A DNA stretch of 64,000 bases from JAIVJM01 sp963816985 (GCA_963816985.1 CAWFMF010000004.1:4898001-4962000); one strand, 5' to 3'. Positions 39,904 to 49,787 are shown, counted from the first letter of the stretch. The notes: a model not told the origin generated them from the sequence alone. Numbers and translations are program-made.

Positions 39904-40548
39904 ATGAAATTTACAAAGGCCCGTCTGCTCCTGCTCGTCGGCTGCGTCTTGTGGTTGTCGGCGACCGGCGTCGGGATAGGGCTCCTCTGGGATTATGAAA
40001 ATACGCCCGGCTCCGCCGCCGCCGCCCCCGCGCGGTGGCCCGCCGGCAGCCGTCTCCAGCGTTCCGCTGAAGGCGCGACGCTCGTCCTGCTGGCACATCC
40101 GCACTGCCCCTGCACGCGCGCCAGCATCGGCGAGTTGTCCCGGCTCATGGCGCAGGCTCAGGGACGTGTGACGGCTTATGTGCTCTTCGTCAAGCCGCCG
40201 GGCTTCGCCGTCGAGTGGGAGAAGACCGATTTGTGGTCGAGCGCGTCGGCGATTCCCGGAGTGAACGTCGTGCGCGACGACGAGGGCGTCGAGGCTCAAC
40301 GCTTCCGCGCCGCGACCTCCGGTCAGGTCGCGCTCTATGACGGAGGGGGGAGGCTGCTCTTCAGCGGCGGGATTACGAGCGCGCGCGGGCACGCCGGTGA
40401 TAACGCCGGGCGGACGGCAATCGTCTCGCTGCTCACCACGGATGAACCCGCGCAGAGGGAAACGCCCGTCTTCGGCTGCCCGCTCTTCGCTCAGGGCGCT
40501 GAATGTCAGAACGGAAAGGAAGTTGGTCATGCGACAGATAAACACTGA
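39904..40548 (+). CDS. RedB-like membrane-anchored thioredoxin-fold protein
   Basis: A 214-residue protein with one N-terminal transmembrane helix (LLLLVGCVLWLSATGVGIGLLW). The periplasmic part has a thioredoxin-like start, TLVLLAHPHCPCTRASIGEL, with a CPC motif (Cys68, Cys70), then a central strand VTAYVLFVKPPG and QVALYDGGGRLLFSGGITSARGH. This matches RedB-type proteins seen next to signalling genes; the role is unknown. ATG 39904 is chosen as it starts just before the membrane helix. The last 20 bases overlap the hybrid kinase gene, so the two are translationally coupled. Confidence 0.78.
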   Translation: MKFTKARLLLLVGCVLWLSATGVGIGLLWDYENTPGSAAAAPARWPAGSRLQRSAEGATLVLLAHPHCPCTRASIGELSRLMAQAQGRVTAYVLFVKPPGFAVEWEKTDLWSSASAIPGVNVVRDDEGVEAQRFRAATSGQVALYDGGGRLLFSGGITSARGHAGDNAGRTAIVSLLTTDEPAQRETPVFGCPLFAQGAECQNGKEVGHATDKH

Positions 40549-42451
40549 CCCGAAGGTTGCCGGGGCCGTCCAGCGGAGGGCGACGGAGCTTTTTACCGAG
40601 CACCAACAGGACATCTTCAAACACACCGACCGGATGTTCGCCGTCCTGATGTGCGTCCAGTGGGTCGCAGGCGTCGTGGCGGCCCTCTTAATCTCCCCGA
40701 AGACCTGGGCCGGTCAGGACAGCCAGACACACACACACGTCTGGGTCGCGATATTCGTGGGAGGTGTCATCAGCGTCTTTCCCATCACCCTCGCCGTCGC
40801 GCGCCCCGGCCACGCCTCGACGCGCTTCGTCATCGCGACCGCGCAGATGCTGATGTCGTCCCTCCTCATTCACCTCACCGGGGGACGCATCGAGACGCAC
40901 TTTCATGTTTTCGGCTCGCTGGCCTTCCTCTCTTTTTACAGAGACCTCCGCGTCCTCGTCCCGGCCACGGTGATCGTCGCCGCCGACCACTTCCTGCGCG
41001 GGGTCTTCTGGCCGGAGTCGGTCTACGGCGTGCTCGCGGTGAGCAACTGGCGGTGGCTGGAGCACGCCGGTTGGGTTCTCTTCGAGGACACGTTCCTCTA
41101 CATCGCCATCAAGCGCAGCGTGAGCGAGATGTGGGACATCGCCGCGAGGACTTCCGAGATAGAGAGCATGAACAAAGGGCTGGAATCCCACGTCGTCGAG
41201 CGCACCAACCAGCTTGCGGCCACCAGCCAAGAACTTGAGAAAGAGGTCGCCGAGCGCAGTCTGACAGAGGAGGCGCTGCGCGTGAGCGAAGAGCAGCTCC
41301 GGCAGGCGCAGAAGATGGAGGCCGTCGGGAAGTTGGCCGGCGGGGTGGCGCACGACTTCAACAACCTCTTGACGGCGATCATCTGTAACAGCGACCTCAC
41401 GCTGAGGAGGCTCGGCGAGGAAGACCCATTGCGCCGCAACGTCGAGGGCATCAAGGGCGCGGGCGAGCGCGCCGCCGCGCTCACGCGCCAGCTCCTCGCC
41501 TTCAGCCGCAAGCAGGTGTTGCAGCCGAAGGTGCTCAACCTCAACGACGTGGTCGTCGAGACTAACAAGATGCTGCGCCGCCTCATCGGCGAAGACATTG
41601 ACCTGCTGACCGTGCTTGAGCCTTCGCTCGGTCAGGTCAAGGCCGACCCCAGCCAGATAGACCAGGTGCTGATAAATCTTTCAGTCAACGCCCGCGACGC
41701 CATGCCCAGGGGCGGCAAGCTCATCATCGAGACGTCCAACATCTACGTTGACGAGGAATACGCCCGCCGTCATCTCTCCGTCCGTCCCGGCTGGTACGTC
41801 ATGCTCGTCGTGACCGACACCGGGTGCGGCATGGACGCGCAGACTCAGGAGCGGATGTTCGAGCCGTTCTTCACCACCAAGGAAGTCGGCAAGGGGACGG
41901 GGCTCGGCCTCTCGACCGTCTACGGCATCGTCAAGCAGTCGGGCGGCAACGTCTGGGTCTACAGCGAGGTGGGCCGGGGCACGACCTTCAAGATATACCT
42001 GCCGCGCACGGATCAGGCCGCCGAGCAGCCCGCGGTTAATAACGGGCACGACGAATCAACGACGGGCACCGAGACCGTGCTGCTGGTCGAAGACGAGGAG
42101 TTGGTGCGCCGGATGGCTCATGAAATCCTCCTGATGAACGGCTATCAGGTGTTGGAGTCGAGCCACGGCGCGGAGGCGCTCGACACTTGTCAAAGTCATC
42201 AGGGGCCGATTCATCTGATGCTCACCGACGTGGTGATGCCGCGGATGAGCGGTCGCGAGCTGGCCGAACGCGCGGCCACGCTGAGGCCCGAAATGCGCGT
42301 CCTCTACATGTCCGGCTACACGGACGACGCCATCGTCCACCACGGGGTTCTGGACGAAGGGATGGCCTTTATCGAGAAGCCCTTCACGCCGAACTCGCTG
42401 GCGCACAAGGTGCGCGCTGCCCTCGACGCACAAGTCGCGGCGTCGAACTGA
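40529..42451 (+). CDS. Membrane hybrid histidine kinase with C-terminal receiver
   Basis: A 640-residue kinase. The N-terminal region (about 25-190) contains several membrane helices, then a coiled coil (SHVVERTNQLAATSQELEKE). The HisKA site is VAHDFNNLLTAI with the phospho-His; the ATPase domain has NLSVNARDAMP, DTGCGMD and GTGLGLSTVYGIV. A receiver domain closes the protein (TVLLVEDEELVRRM, MLTDVVMPRMSG with the acceptor Asp, FIEKPF). ATG 40529 has AAAGGAAG upstream and overlaps the RedB-like gene. The GVAHDFNN type is frequent in phosphorelay kinases of soil bacteria. No output regulator is adjacent. Confidence 0.93.
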   Translation: MRQINTDPKVAGAVQRRATELFTEHQQDIFKHTDRMFAVLMCVQWVAGVVAALLISPKTWAGQDSQTHTHVWVAIFVGGVISVFPITLAVARPGHASTRFVIATAQMLMSSLLIHLTGGRIETHFHVFGSLAFLSFYRDLRVLVPATVIVAADHFLRGVFWPESVYGVLAVSNWRWLEHAGWVLFEDTFLYIAIKRSVSEMWDIAARTSEIESMNKGLESHVVERTNQLAATSQELEKEVAERSLTEEALRVSEEQLRQAQKMEAVGKLAGGVAHDFNNLLTAIICNSDLTLRRLGEEDPLRRNVEGIKGAGERAAALTRQLLAFSRKQVLQPKVLNLNDVVVETNKMLRRLIGEDIDLLTVLEPSLGQVKADPSQIDQVLINLSVNARDAMPRGGKLIIETSNIYVDEEYARRHLSVRPGWYVMLVVTDTGCGMDAQTQERMFEPFFTTKEVGKGTGLGLSTVYGIVKQSGGNVWVYSEVGRGTTFKIYLPRTDQAAEQPAVNNGHDESTTGTETVLLVEDEELVRRMAHEILLMNGYQVLESSHGAEALDTCQSHQGPIHLMLTDVVMPRMSGRELAERAATLRPEMRVLYMSGYTDDAIVHHGVLDEGMAFIEKPFTPNSLAHKVRAALDAQVAASN

Positions 42452-42468
42452 CATCGGCGAAGAACGAA

Positions 42469-42511
42469 AAAGCAGAAGCGGCCAACAGGGGATGTTGGCC
42501 GCTTCTGCTTT
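42469..42511. terminator. Bidirectional terminator between hybrid kinase and actin-like gene
   Basis: AAAGCAGAAGCGGCCAAC pairs perfectly with GTTGGCCGCTTCTGCTTT around a seven-base loop. A-rich and T-rich flanks make it serve both convergent genes. Confidence 0.85.
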
Positions 42512-42541
42512 CTGGCGGGGTCGTTCTGTAGCGGGGGGTTT

Positions 42542-43588
42542 TTACCTCGCTTCCGACATCGCGGCGATGTAGCAGCCGTTGGCGGTCGTCGTCAGCGGGT
42601 CTTTGGCCATCCGCACGTCGGCGATCTCGATGGGGAAGTCGCCTTCGGCGCGGAGCATGTTCTCGAACTTCTGGAGGAAGCCCGTGGGCCGTGCCGTGCC
42701 GCCCGCGAGGACGACCTTCATCGGGCGGTCAACCTTGGGGAGCTGGCTCGAATGCTTGAACTCCATGCGGAGGCGGTCAATGAGCGCCTGCAACACGTCC
42801 TCGTAGAAGATGTGCAGCGCGCGCGTCATGTCGTCTTTGGGCGCACGAGAGAGGTCGAGGTTCTCTTCCTTGAAGAGCCGGACGCGCGTCGAGTTGCGCT
42901 CGCCGAGGACTTCGGCGACGTTGCGGTCAATGTAGTCGCCGCTCTTCGGCACGCTGAACGTAATCATCGGCATGGACATGAACGAGACCGAGACGTTGCA
43001 CATTCCGCCGCCGAAGCTGATGCCGATGCCGGTGAAGTTCTCGTCCTGAAGTTCGGAGAAGACGACGGCCTGACCCTCGTTAATCGCCTTGGCCTTGTAG
43101 CCTTGCTGCTGGAGGAAGCTCTTCAAGACGGCCTCGTGGTAGACGAGGTTGCCGTTGGCGTTCTCGCCGCGACCGGGGACGCTGAAGCACAAGGTCTCGT
43201 TGCGGCGGGCGCGCGGGACGAGCATCTCGATGATGCGCTGGATGATGTGCTGGCTCATCTCCTCCTGCGGGTTGAGGAGGCCGGAGTGCATCGGACGGCG
43301 GGCGTCGGTGTCGAGGAAGCTGGCGAAGAAGTCCGAGTCGTTGCCGAAGACGTAGATGTTCTTGCAGTTGCGTTCGTAGACCATGCCGCGCTGCTTGAGG
43401 ACGTTCTCGGCCATCTCGGAGCAGGGGACGGAGACGAAGGCGTTGAGGTGCGAGCGGGTCTCTTTGCCGGGGGTTCCGTCGGCGACGACGATGCGGCTCG
43501 TGCCGATGTCGAGCCCGACGGCGGCGGGGCGTGAGGCGGGCGCATTCTCAGCTTTGGGCGCTGCCTGATTCTGATTTTTCTCTTCCAT
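42542..43588 (-). CDS. Actin-like (MreB/ParM superfamily) ATPase-fold protein
   Basis: A 348-residue protein. After a polar, disordered N-terminus comes phosphate loop 1 (GLDIGTS, 25-31). RRPMHSGLLN and INEGQAVVFSEL resemble the MreB RPMKDG and EP-x-A regions. Phosphate loop 2 reads GISFGGGM (189-196), and VVLAGGTARPTGF near 305 fits the adenosine motif. In loop 2 the usual Asp (as in DIGGGT) is Ser191, so ATP hydrolysis may be weak or altered. It is the last gene of a minus-strand run SPOR-amidase-actin-like, which suggests a cell-envelope role. It is not a standard MreB or FtsA. Confidence 0.8.
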   Translation of the reverse strand: MEEKNQNQAAPKAENAPASRPAAVGLDIGTSRIVVADGTPGKETRSHLNAFVSVPCSEMAENVLKQRGMVYERNCKNIYVFGNDSDFFASFLDTDARRPMHSGLLNPQEEMSQHIIQRIIEMLVPRARRNETLCFSVPGRGENANGNLVYHEAVLKSFLQQQGYKAKAINEGQAVVFSELQDENFTGIGISFGGGMCNVSVSFMSMPMITFSVPKSGDYIDRNVAEVLGERNSTRVRLFKEENLDLSRAPKDDMTRALHIFYEDVLQALIDRLRMEFKHSSQLPKVDRPMKVVLAGGTARPTGFLQKFENMLRAEGDFPIEIADVRMAKDPLTTTANGCYIAAMSEAR

Positions 43589-43761
43589 GATCTCTCCTTC
43601 TTTAATATCGGGGACGATTAAATGCGCTCGCCCTCTCGTGGGTTTTTGTTGTCAGCCGGACTTGAGGCCGCTGACGGCGGGCTCGTGGCCGTTCATTTAC
43701 TAAGCAAGCGGCGTGCCTTTTCTGGAACGGCTTTGAGTGACTTCCAATTTTCTTCCCCGGC

Positions 43762-45207
43762 TCATTCAACCGCCCGTTCGGACGCGACCGGCTCGATGCC
43801 GTCGCCGCCGTTCGTGGCGGCTCTTTCTTTGCGCTGCGACTCCATCCGCTTGCGGTAGAGGTCTCGCATCCGCTCGCGCAAGGTCTCTTCCCTCGCCTGC
43901 TCCTGCTCGGCGCGGCGGCGGAACTGCTCTTCCCCGGCGGCGACGCCCGGCCACATCGCCCCTCCGAGCTTCGCCAGAATCTCTTCGTCGGTCTGGAAGC
44001 CGAACTCCGAGACGCTCGCGGGGGCGATCAAATATTTGTCAGAGAGGCCGAAAGCCTCGAACGGGAAGCCGCGCGCCCAGTCGTGGTGGAAGCAGATGAG
44101 CATCTTCGTGGGGTTGACGGAGACGAGGCCGTGCGTGACGCAGTTGGCGTCGTCAATCTGGTGGCGGCTGCGGATGACCTGCGTCAGGAGTCGGCCCGCG
44201 ACGAGCTGCGCTTCGGTTAACTGCTCGCCCGTCCCCTCGGCGGCCATCGTCGTTTCGAAGCAGACGCCGATAAAACTCTCGTTCAAGCCGACGTAAGTCC
44301 CCTGCGCGCTCGACCAGACGGAATTCCCGGCGTGGTTGGCGGCGTCCTCGTCGCGGACGATGCGGTAAATCTGGCCGAAGCGGTCAATGACGTAGTTATA
44401 AGACTTGTTTTTGCGGACGAATTCGAGCAGTCCACGGCTCCGCGTCTCGATGGAGGCGCTGTTGTCGGGCGTGAACGGCAGCATGTCGTTCTCGGAGGTG
44501 TGATAGACGATGCCGACCGGCTCGCGTTTGAGCCCGCCGTCTTCAGACGCCTTGCCGTCCTTGAAGACGTAGAAGCCGCGCGGGCGATTCTCGGTCGCGA
44601 AGTCGTTGAGGATGCGCGCGCCGTTGCTGTAACGCTCGAAGTTCTCCTTCTGCTCGACGAGCCAGATTTTTTCCGACTTATAGTCCGGCAGATGTTTGGC
44701 CGCGCCCGTCTGCGCCGAGACGCGATAGGCGTTGCCGCCGGAACCGTTGGTCTTTGTCGTCTGGTAACGCGAAGTGAGGTAGCCGTTGACTTTACGGGCC
44801 GACCAGACCGCGCCCGTGCCGACGCCGAAGAGCGAGGCCGCGAAGAGGACGACGCAGACGGCGACGCCCGCGCGGCGGAATTGGTAGCAGCGGAAAATGA
44901 GGCGGGCGGTGACGGGCGCGCGGCCCGTGAGGCGGAGGATTTGGCGGCGCTGCTTGGAGGCCGACGGCAGGTGCTTGTTAAGCTCTTGAAAGATAAGGTG
45001 ATAGAGCCAGAGCTTGAGGACTTGGTCGTAGAGGCGGGTGCGCTTGATGAAGCCGAGGCGGGAGAGCGCGGCGTCGGCCCGCTCGCGGCTCGCGGACTGC
45101 TGCGTGAGCGTGTTGTGGAGAAAGCGGAGGCGCACTTCCGGGCGGTCGAAGAAGTGCGCGTAGCGCTCGACGATGCGCGAATAAATCAGTGTCGAATCCG
45201 CCGTCAT
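43762..45207 (-). CDS. Membrane-anchored amidase (Amidase_2/PGRP-like)
   Basis: A 481-residue protein. A cytoplasmic N-terminal part (about 1-115) precedes one transmembrane helix (AVCVVLFAASLFGVGTGAVW). The periplasmic part contains an Amidase_2-type domain: GIVYHTSEND with the first zinc His, NYVIDRFGQIYRIV, AANHAGNSVW, GVCFETTM and CFHHDWARGFPFEAFGL. A Gln/Arg-rich basic tail ends it. It should cut MurNAc-L-Ala in peptidoglycan. It follows the SPOR gene by 54 bases and precedes the actin-like gene by 173 on the same strand. Confidence 0.85.
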   Translation of the reverse strand: MTADSTLIYSRIVERYAHFFDRPEVRLRFLHNTLTQQSASRERADAALSRLGFIKRTRLYDQVLKLWLYHLIFQELNKHLPSASKQRRQILRLTGRAPVTARLIFRCYQFRRAGVAVCVVLFAASLFGVGTGAVWSARKVNGYLTSRYQTTKTNGSGGNAYRVSAQTGAAKHLPDYKSEKIWLVEQKENFERYSNGARILNDFATENRPRGFYVFKDGKASEDGGLKREPVGIVYHTSENDMLPFTPDNSASIETRSRGLLEFVRKNKSYNYVIDRFGQIYRIVRDEDAANHAGNSVWSSAQGTYVGLNESFIGVCFETTMAAEGTGEQLTEAQLVAGRLLTQVIRSRHQIDDANCVTHGLVSVNPTKMLICFHHDWARGFPFEAFGLSDKYLIAPASVSEFGFQTDEEILAKLGGAMWPGVAAGEEQFRRRAEQEQAREETLRERMRDLYRKRMESQRKERAATNGGDGIEPVASERAVE

Positions 45208-45261
45208 GCTCGTGGCAATCCCTTGGTTGTGAGAGGGGCTTATTCTCTGCTCGGAAAGGCT

Positions 45262-46251
45262 TTAGCGCTTTTCCACTTCCGCGATGATGACGTTATCGGC
45301 TGCGCCTTTCGCACGCATTTGCGCGCCGAAGCGGGTGGCCTCTTCGCGCGTCTGGAAGCGACCGGCCTGCACTCGATACCAGGTCCCGCGCTTCGGAATC
45401 TCGACCGCCGCCGCGCGCGCCTCGACGCCCGACGCTCTCAGCGCGGAGACGCGCTCGTTGGCCTGCGAAGCATCCGGGTAGGAGCCGACCTGGACGGTGA
45501 AATTTCCGGCCTCTGCGGCGTCACCGGCGGGGGGCGTAACTTCTTTCGCCTGAGACTCTTGCGGCTGCGGCTGCGGTGCTTGAGAGGGCTGCGGTTTCGG
45601 CTCTTCCTGAGGCGCTTCCACGGGCTTGGCTTCGGGGACGACCGCCTGCGGGAGCGACTGGTTGGTCGCCTCGTTCTTCACACCGGCGTCGAGCGCCGAC
45701 GCCTCGACCCGCCCGGCGGGCCGAAACATCCAGCCGAAGAGGAGGATGATGGAGATGAAGCCGAATGTGCTTAAAAGCAGCCACGCCGGGGAGATACGCA
45801 GGATACGCATCCCGACCGCGTACTTGTCGTAAGCGGGCGCGGCGACTCTGTGATTTTCGACCGGCGCGGGCTCCGCCGCCAGCATCGCGGACGGCACGAG
45901 GGACGTGTGAAGGGCTCCGCCTTCGTCAACGCCCGACTGAAGTTCGCCGCTTCCGGCGACGACCAGACCTTCGCCCGCCGTCGAAGGGGCCGAAGCCGGT
46001 TCGACGCCGAAAACGTCTTCCAGCACTTCGACTTGGATGACCGGCTCGGAGGCTTCGAGCGGCTCTTCGGGAATCAGGAGGATGTCTTCGAGCCTGTCAT
46101 TCGAGGGCGTAAAGGCGCTCCATTCTTCGGCGCGTGGCTGCGACGCGAGAGCGCCGCCGGACTCCTGTGTTTGGGCGGGATGTGCGTTTTCCTGCGCGGC
46201 GGATTCGTAGCGGAAATCTTCGGCGGGGGGCTGATTTTCTTCGATGTGCAT
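45262..46251 (-). CDS. SPOR-domain membrane protein
   Basis: A 329-residue bitopic protein. The acidic, low-complexity cytoplasmic part (1 to about 150) leads to one transmembrane helix (AWLLLSTFGFISIILLFGWMF). A Pro/Gln/Glu-rich linker follows, and a C-terminal SPOR domain (about 248-329): NFTVQVGSYPDASQANERV, then WYRVQAGRFQTREEATRFG. SPOR domains bind glycan strands stripped of stem peptides, usually at division sites. The next gene on the strand encodes an amidase that would make such strands, so a functional pair is plausible. Confidence 0.9.
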   Translation of the reverse strand: MHIEENQPPAEDFRYESAAQENAHPAQTQESGGALASQPRAEEWSAFTPSNDRLEDILLIPEEPLEASEPVIQVEVLEDVFGVEPASAPSTAGEGLVVAGSGELQSGVDEGGALHTSLVPSAMLAAEPAPVENHRVAAPAYDKYAVGMRILRISPAWLLLSTFGFISIILLFGWMFRPAGRVEASALDAGVKNEATNQSLPQAVVPEAKPVEAPQEEPKPQPSQAPQPQPQESQAKEVTPPAGDAAEAGNFTVQVGSYPDASQANERVSALRASGVEARAAAVEIPKRGTWYRVQAGRFQTREEATRFGAQMRAKGAADNVIIAEVEKR

Positions 46252-46884
46252 CGGTCTCTCCCTTTTGGAACTCGCCTTCGCGTCGAGGGCGCGAGGGCCG
46301 TTCCCGAAGGTCTTTCGTCTCTCGTTCAGAAGGTGTCCGGCGGCGGCAACTCACGTCAAATAACCAAGCTACCGACAGCAACATAGACAATCTCCATGCC
46401 AGCCGAGCGACGCGCCGTGAAGCGTCCGGGGGCGGGGCCGAACGAACACGGACGCTTCCGCCCGCCGCCCCGGAACTAATTTTTTTGGAAGCGAACCGAG
46501 GTAATTCCAAAATCCGCTTCCGGCTCTCGGTGAGCGGGCCGGGCGGGGACGGGCGAGAGTGACGGAGTTTGTCAGCCGCGCGTTGCCATTTTTTGCCACT
46601 AAGAACGCATGACGCCCGCGCGAGAGGAGCCGCCGACGCACTTTTCCAACTCCTGCGCGCGGTGAACCGACTCGGCTCGCGAAGTCCTAGAGGGCACGGA
46701 TGTTGCTCTCTTCAACGGGTCACAGACCCTCGCGCTTTGAGCCGAAGGTCTAAGCCTTATTTACCCGAATGCCGAACCGAACCGCCGAGGGCCTCAACGC
46801 TCACACCCCTGACACGTCTCCCCCAAATCTTCCGGCGCACGCAGCAGACGCCGCGCGGTCACCGATTCATTCAACCAAACCTCT
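46252..46884. other. Divergent intergenic region
   Basis: About 630 bases between the SPOR gene (minus) and the second GGDEF-EAL gene (plus). The short frames here lack start context and domain content. Promoters for both genes must lie here; TTGAGC (46737-46742) with a weak TTTACC 17 bases later is the best plus-strand guess. I found no c-di-GMP riboswitch signature. Confidence 0.4.
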
Positions 46885-49428
46885 ATGATATTTGAACGTC
46901 ATCAACTCTCCCCGCTGTCCCGCTGGTCGTTCATGGCCGCGGGCGCGGGGGTTCTGCTCCTTTCACTCCCCGCGCTCCTCTTCGTCGGCGGCGACTTACG
47001 ACTCCTGCTCCTGACGCTCGTCACTTTGAGCCTCGGCACGCGACTCGTCGTCAAGGCCCCGCACGCGGGCGCTTACGTCTCGGTCGCCGAGAGCCTGACG
47101 ATCCTCGCGCTCTTCCTCTTCGGCGGAGCGCCCGCCGTCATCCTCGCGGCGCTCGCGGCCTTCTGCTCGTCGCTGCGTCTGACGCGCAAGGTTTCGACGC
47201 TCGTGCTCGCCTCGGCGCTCGCGGCGCTGGCGATGTACCTCTCCGCCGCCGCGCTCGGCTTCCTCTTCGGCCCGGTCGAGGGTCTGCCCGCATCGGGTCA
47301 GATGAGAGAGTTCGTCCTCTCCCTCCTCGTCGTCGCGCTCGTCCACTCGGCGGTCTCCGCGTGCGTCGGCGTAGCCAACGGCGTGGCCCGCTCTCGCGTG
47401 CGTTACGTCGTCTCGACGCTCTTCATCTACCTCTCGCTCGCCTCGCTCGCCGGTCTCGCCGCGCAGCTCGCCGCCTTCGGCCAACTCCCTTTCCTCGCCG
47501 CGCTCACGTTCGTCACCGTCGTCCACTTCTGCCACGGCGTTTACGTCCGCAACGTCCGGGCTAACTCCGCCGTCCCGGCGCAGCTCACGCAGAGCCTCCA
47601 GACGGCGCGCGGGAGCGAGGAAGTTTTCCGCAGCGCCTTCGACTGCGCGGCCATCGGCATGGCGCTCGTCTCGCCGAAGGGCAAGTGGCTTCAGGTCAAC
47701 CGCAGCTTGTGCGAGATTCTCGGCTACACCGAAGAGGAGTTACTGGAGAAGAACTTTCAGGACGTGACGCACCCGGACGACCTCGGCCCGACGCTCGCGA
47801 GCCTCAAGAATCTCATCAAGGGGAAGACGCACGCCTATCAGGCCGAGAAGCGTTACGTGCGCAAGGGCGGCGAGTTGGTGTGGGGCCTCTGGACGGCGGC
47901 GCGCATCGTCGAGTCCGAGACCAACGCCATGCGCCTCATCTTTCAGGTGCAGGACATCACCGAGCGCAAGCTCTCGGAAGAGCGCCTGATGCACGACGCC
48001 TTCCACGACGCCTTGACGGGACTGCCGAACCGCGCGCTCCTCATTGACCACATCAAGCTCACCATCGCGCGCTCGAAGCGGCGCGAGGGCCATCTCTTCG
48101 CCGTCCTCTTCCTCGACCTCGACCGCTTCAAGGTCATCAACGACTCGCTCGGCCACATGATCGGCGACCAGCTTCTGGTCGGCGTCGCGCGGCGTCTGGA
48201 ATCCTGCCTGCGCGACGGCGACACGGTGGCGCGCGTCGGCGGCGACGAGTTCACCATCCTGCTCGAAGACATCGAGCACGAGACCGAGGCCGTCTCCGTC
48301 GCCGAGCGCATCGAGAAGGAGATGTCCCAGCCGTTCCACTTGAGCGGCCATGAAGTCTTCACGACCGTGAGCGTCGGCATCGCGCCCAGCTCGACCGGCT
48401 ACGAAGACCCCGAAGACATCCTGCGCGACGCAGACACGGCGATGTACCGCGCGAAGTCCTTAGGCAAGGCCCGCCACGAGGTCTTCGACAAGGCGATGCA
48501 CGCCTTCGCCGTCAACCTCCTGCAACTCGAAACCGATTTGCGCAAGGCTTTGGAGCGGCGCGAGTTCTACATGCTCTACCAGCCCATCGTCGCTCTGGAC
48601 GACTTCCGCCTCTGCGGCTTCGAGGCGCTGGTGCGTTGGCAGCACCCGGAGCGCGGGCTCATCTCGCCGATGGACTTCATCCCCGTCGCCGAGGACACGG
48701 GCCAGATAGTCGCCATCGGCGAGTGGGCGCTCTTCGAGGCGTGCCGCCAGATGCGCCGCTGGCAGAAGCAGTTCCCCACGGACTCGCCGCTCTTCATCAG
48801 CGTCAACCTGTCGAGCAAGCAGTTCATGCAGCCGAACCTGACCGAGCAGGTGCGCTCGATCATCGAGAAGACGAAGCTCAACCCGCGCAGCCTCAAGCTC
48901 GAAATCACCGAGTCGGCGGTGATGGAGAACATAGACACGACGACCGAGATGCTCCGCCAGTTGCGCGAGCTTGGCGTCCAGCTCGCCATTGACGACTTCG
49001 GGACGGGCTACTCTTCCTTGAGTTACCTCCACCGCTTCCCCATTGACACGCTCAAGATTGACCGCTCCTTCGTCACCCGCATGGTGGACAATAGCGAGAA
49101 CATCGAGATCGTCCGCACCATCGTCATGCTCGCGCAGGTGCTCGGCATGGATGTCGTGGCCGAAGGCGTCGAGACCAAAGAGCAGTTGGCGCTCCTGCGT
49201 AAGCTCGGCTGCGAGAACGGTCAGGGGTATTACTTCTCGCGCCCGACGAGCACGACCGAGGCCGAGAAGATCATCGCCGACACCTGCGCCCGCCCGCAGC
49301 CCGCGACGCCGAAGGGCGGCGGCGGTCAGGCCGCGCCCGACGACGGCGAGAAGGGCTTCGCCTTGCAGACCGGGGCTCTGGTTGACGACAAGGTGAAGTC
49401 CGTCAAGATGATTTCGCCCCCGGCGTAG
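46885..49428 (+). CDS. Membrane PAS-GGDEF-EAL protein (c-di-GMP turnover), copy 2
   Basis: An 847-residue paralogue of the protein at 36,834 with the same layout: hydrophobic N-terminus (about 10-225), PAS (about 245-365; RSAFDCAAIGMALV), GGDEF (452-456, preceded by an RDGD inhibitory site) and EAL (about 580; EALVRW, KLEITESAV, DDFGTGYSSL, EGVET). The catalytic motifs look intact in both enzyme domains. The membrane regions differ much more between the paralogues than the catalytic halves. A 40-residue polar tail is unique to this copy. The PilZ gene starts five bases after its stop. Confidence 0.93.
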   Translation: MIFERHQLSPLSRWSFMAAGAGVLLLSLPALLFVGGDLRLLLLTLVTLSLGTRLVVKAPHAGAYVSVAESLTILALFLFGGAPAVILAALAAFCSSLRLTRKVSTLVLASALAALAMYLSAAALGFLFGPVEGLPASGQMREFVLSLLVVALVHSAVSACVGVANGVARSRVRYVVSTLFIYLSLASLAGLAAQLAAFGQLPFLAALTFVTVVHFCHGVYVRNVRANSAVPAQLTQSLQTARGSEEVFRSAFDCAAIGMALVSPKGKWLQVNRSLCEILGYTEEELLEKNFQDVTHPDDLGPTLASLKNLIKGKTHAYQAEKRYVRKGGELVWGLWTAARIVESETNAMRLIFQVQDITERKLSEERLMHDAFHDALTGLPNRALLIDHIKLTIARSKRREGHLFAVLFLDLDRFKVINDSLGHMIGDQLLVGVARRLESCLRDGDTVARVGGDEFTILLEDIEHETEAVSVAERIEKEMSQPFHLSGHEVFTTVSVGIAPSSTGYEDPEDILRDADTAMYRAKSLGKARHEVFDKAMHAFAVNLLQLETDLRKALERREFYMLYQPIVALDDFRLCGFEALVRWQHPERGLISPMDFIPVAEDTGQIVAIGEWALFEACRQMRRWQKQFPTDSPLFISVNLSSKQFMQPNLTEQVRSIIEKTKLNPRSLKLEITESAVMENIDTTTEMLRQLRELGVQLAIDDFGTGYSSLSYLHRFPIDTLKIDRSFVTRMVDNSENIEIVRTIVMLAQVLGMDVVAEGVETKEQLALLRKLGCENGQGYYFSRPTSTTEAEKIIADTCARPQPATPKGGGGQAAPDDGEKGFALQTGALVDDKVKSVKMISPPA

Positions 49429-49433
49429 AAGTT

Positions 49434-49751
49434 ATGATGACGAAGGAACGCAGACAGAGAGAGCGCGTGCGGGCCGACCTCGAAGCCCAGTGGGAGGGCG
49501 TGCTCGCGCGCCGCGACGGGAGGGTCGTGGACATCAGCGCCAGCGGCTGCTTCATCCTCACCGACGACGAGGTTCGAGTCGAGGAGTTAATCCGGCTCGA
49601 AATTCAGCTCCCCACGGGCCGAAAGATTTATCTCTGGGGCGAGGTCGTCTACAAGGTCGAGGAGATGGGGTTCGCGCTCCGCTTCACGGGCAGCGACGAG
49701 ACCGAGCTTCAGATGCTCGGCGTGCTGATTGACTACGCGCGCAGCAGTTAA
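49434..49751 (+). CDS. PilZ domain protein, canonical c-di-GMP-binding motif
   Basis: A 105-residue protein that is essentially one PilZ domain. RQRERVRADLEAQWEG carries the RxxxR motif and VDISASGCFIL the DxSxxG motif, the two elements that bind c-di-GMP. GFALRFTGSDE closes the barrel. Two start codons in tandem (49434, 49437) cannot be separated. It lies five bases after the GGDEF-EAL stop, so it is surely co-transcribed and is a natural receptor for that enzyme's product. Confidence 0.87.
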   Translation: MMTKERRQRERVRADLEAQWEGVLARRDGRVVDISASGCFILTDDEVRVEELIRLEIQLPTGRKIYLWGEVVYKVEEMGFALRFTGSDETELQMLGVLIDYARSS

Positions 49752-49787
49752 AAGACCGTAGCAGGAGACGACACGACCCACCTCGAA

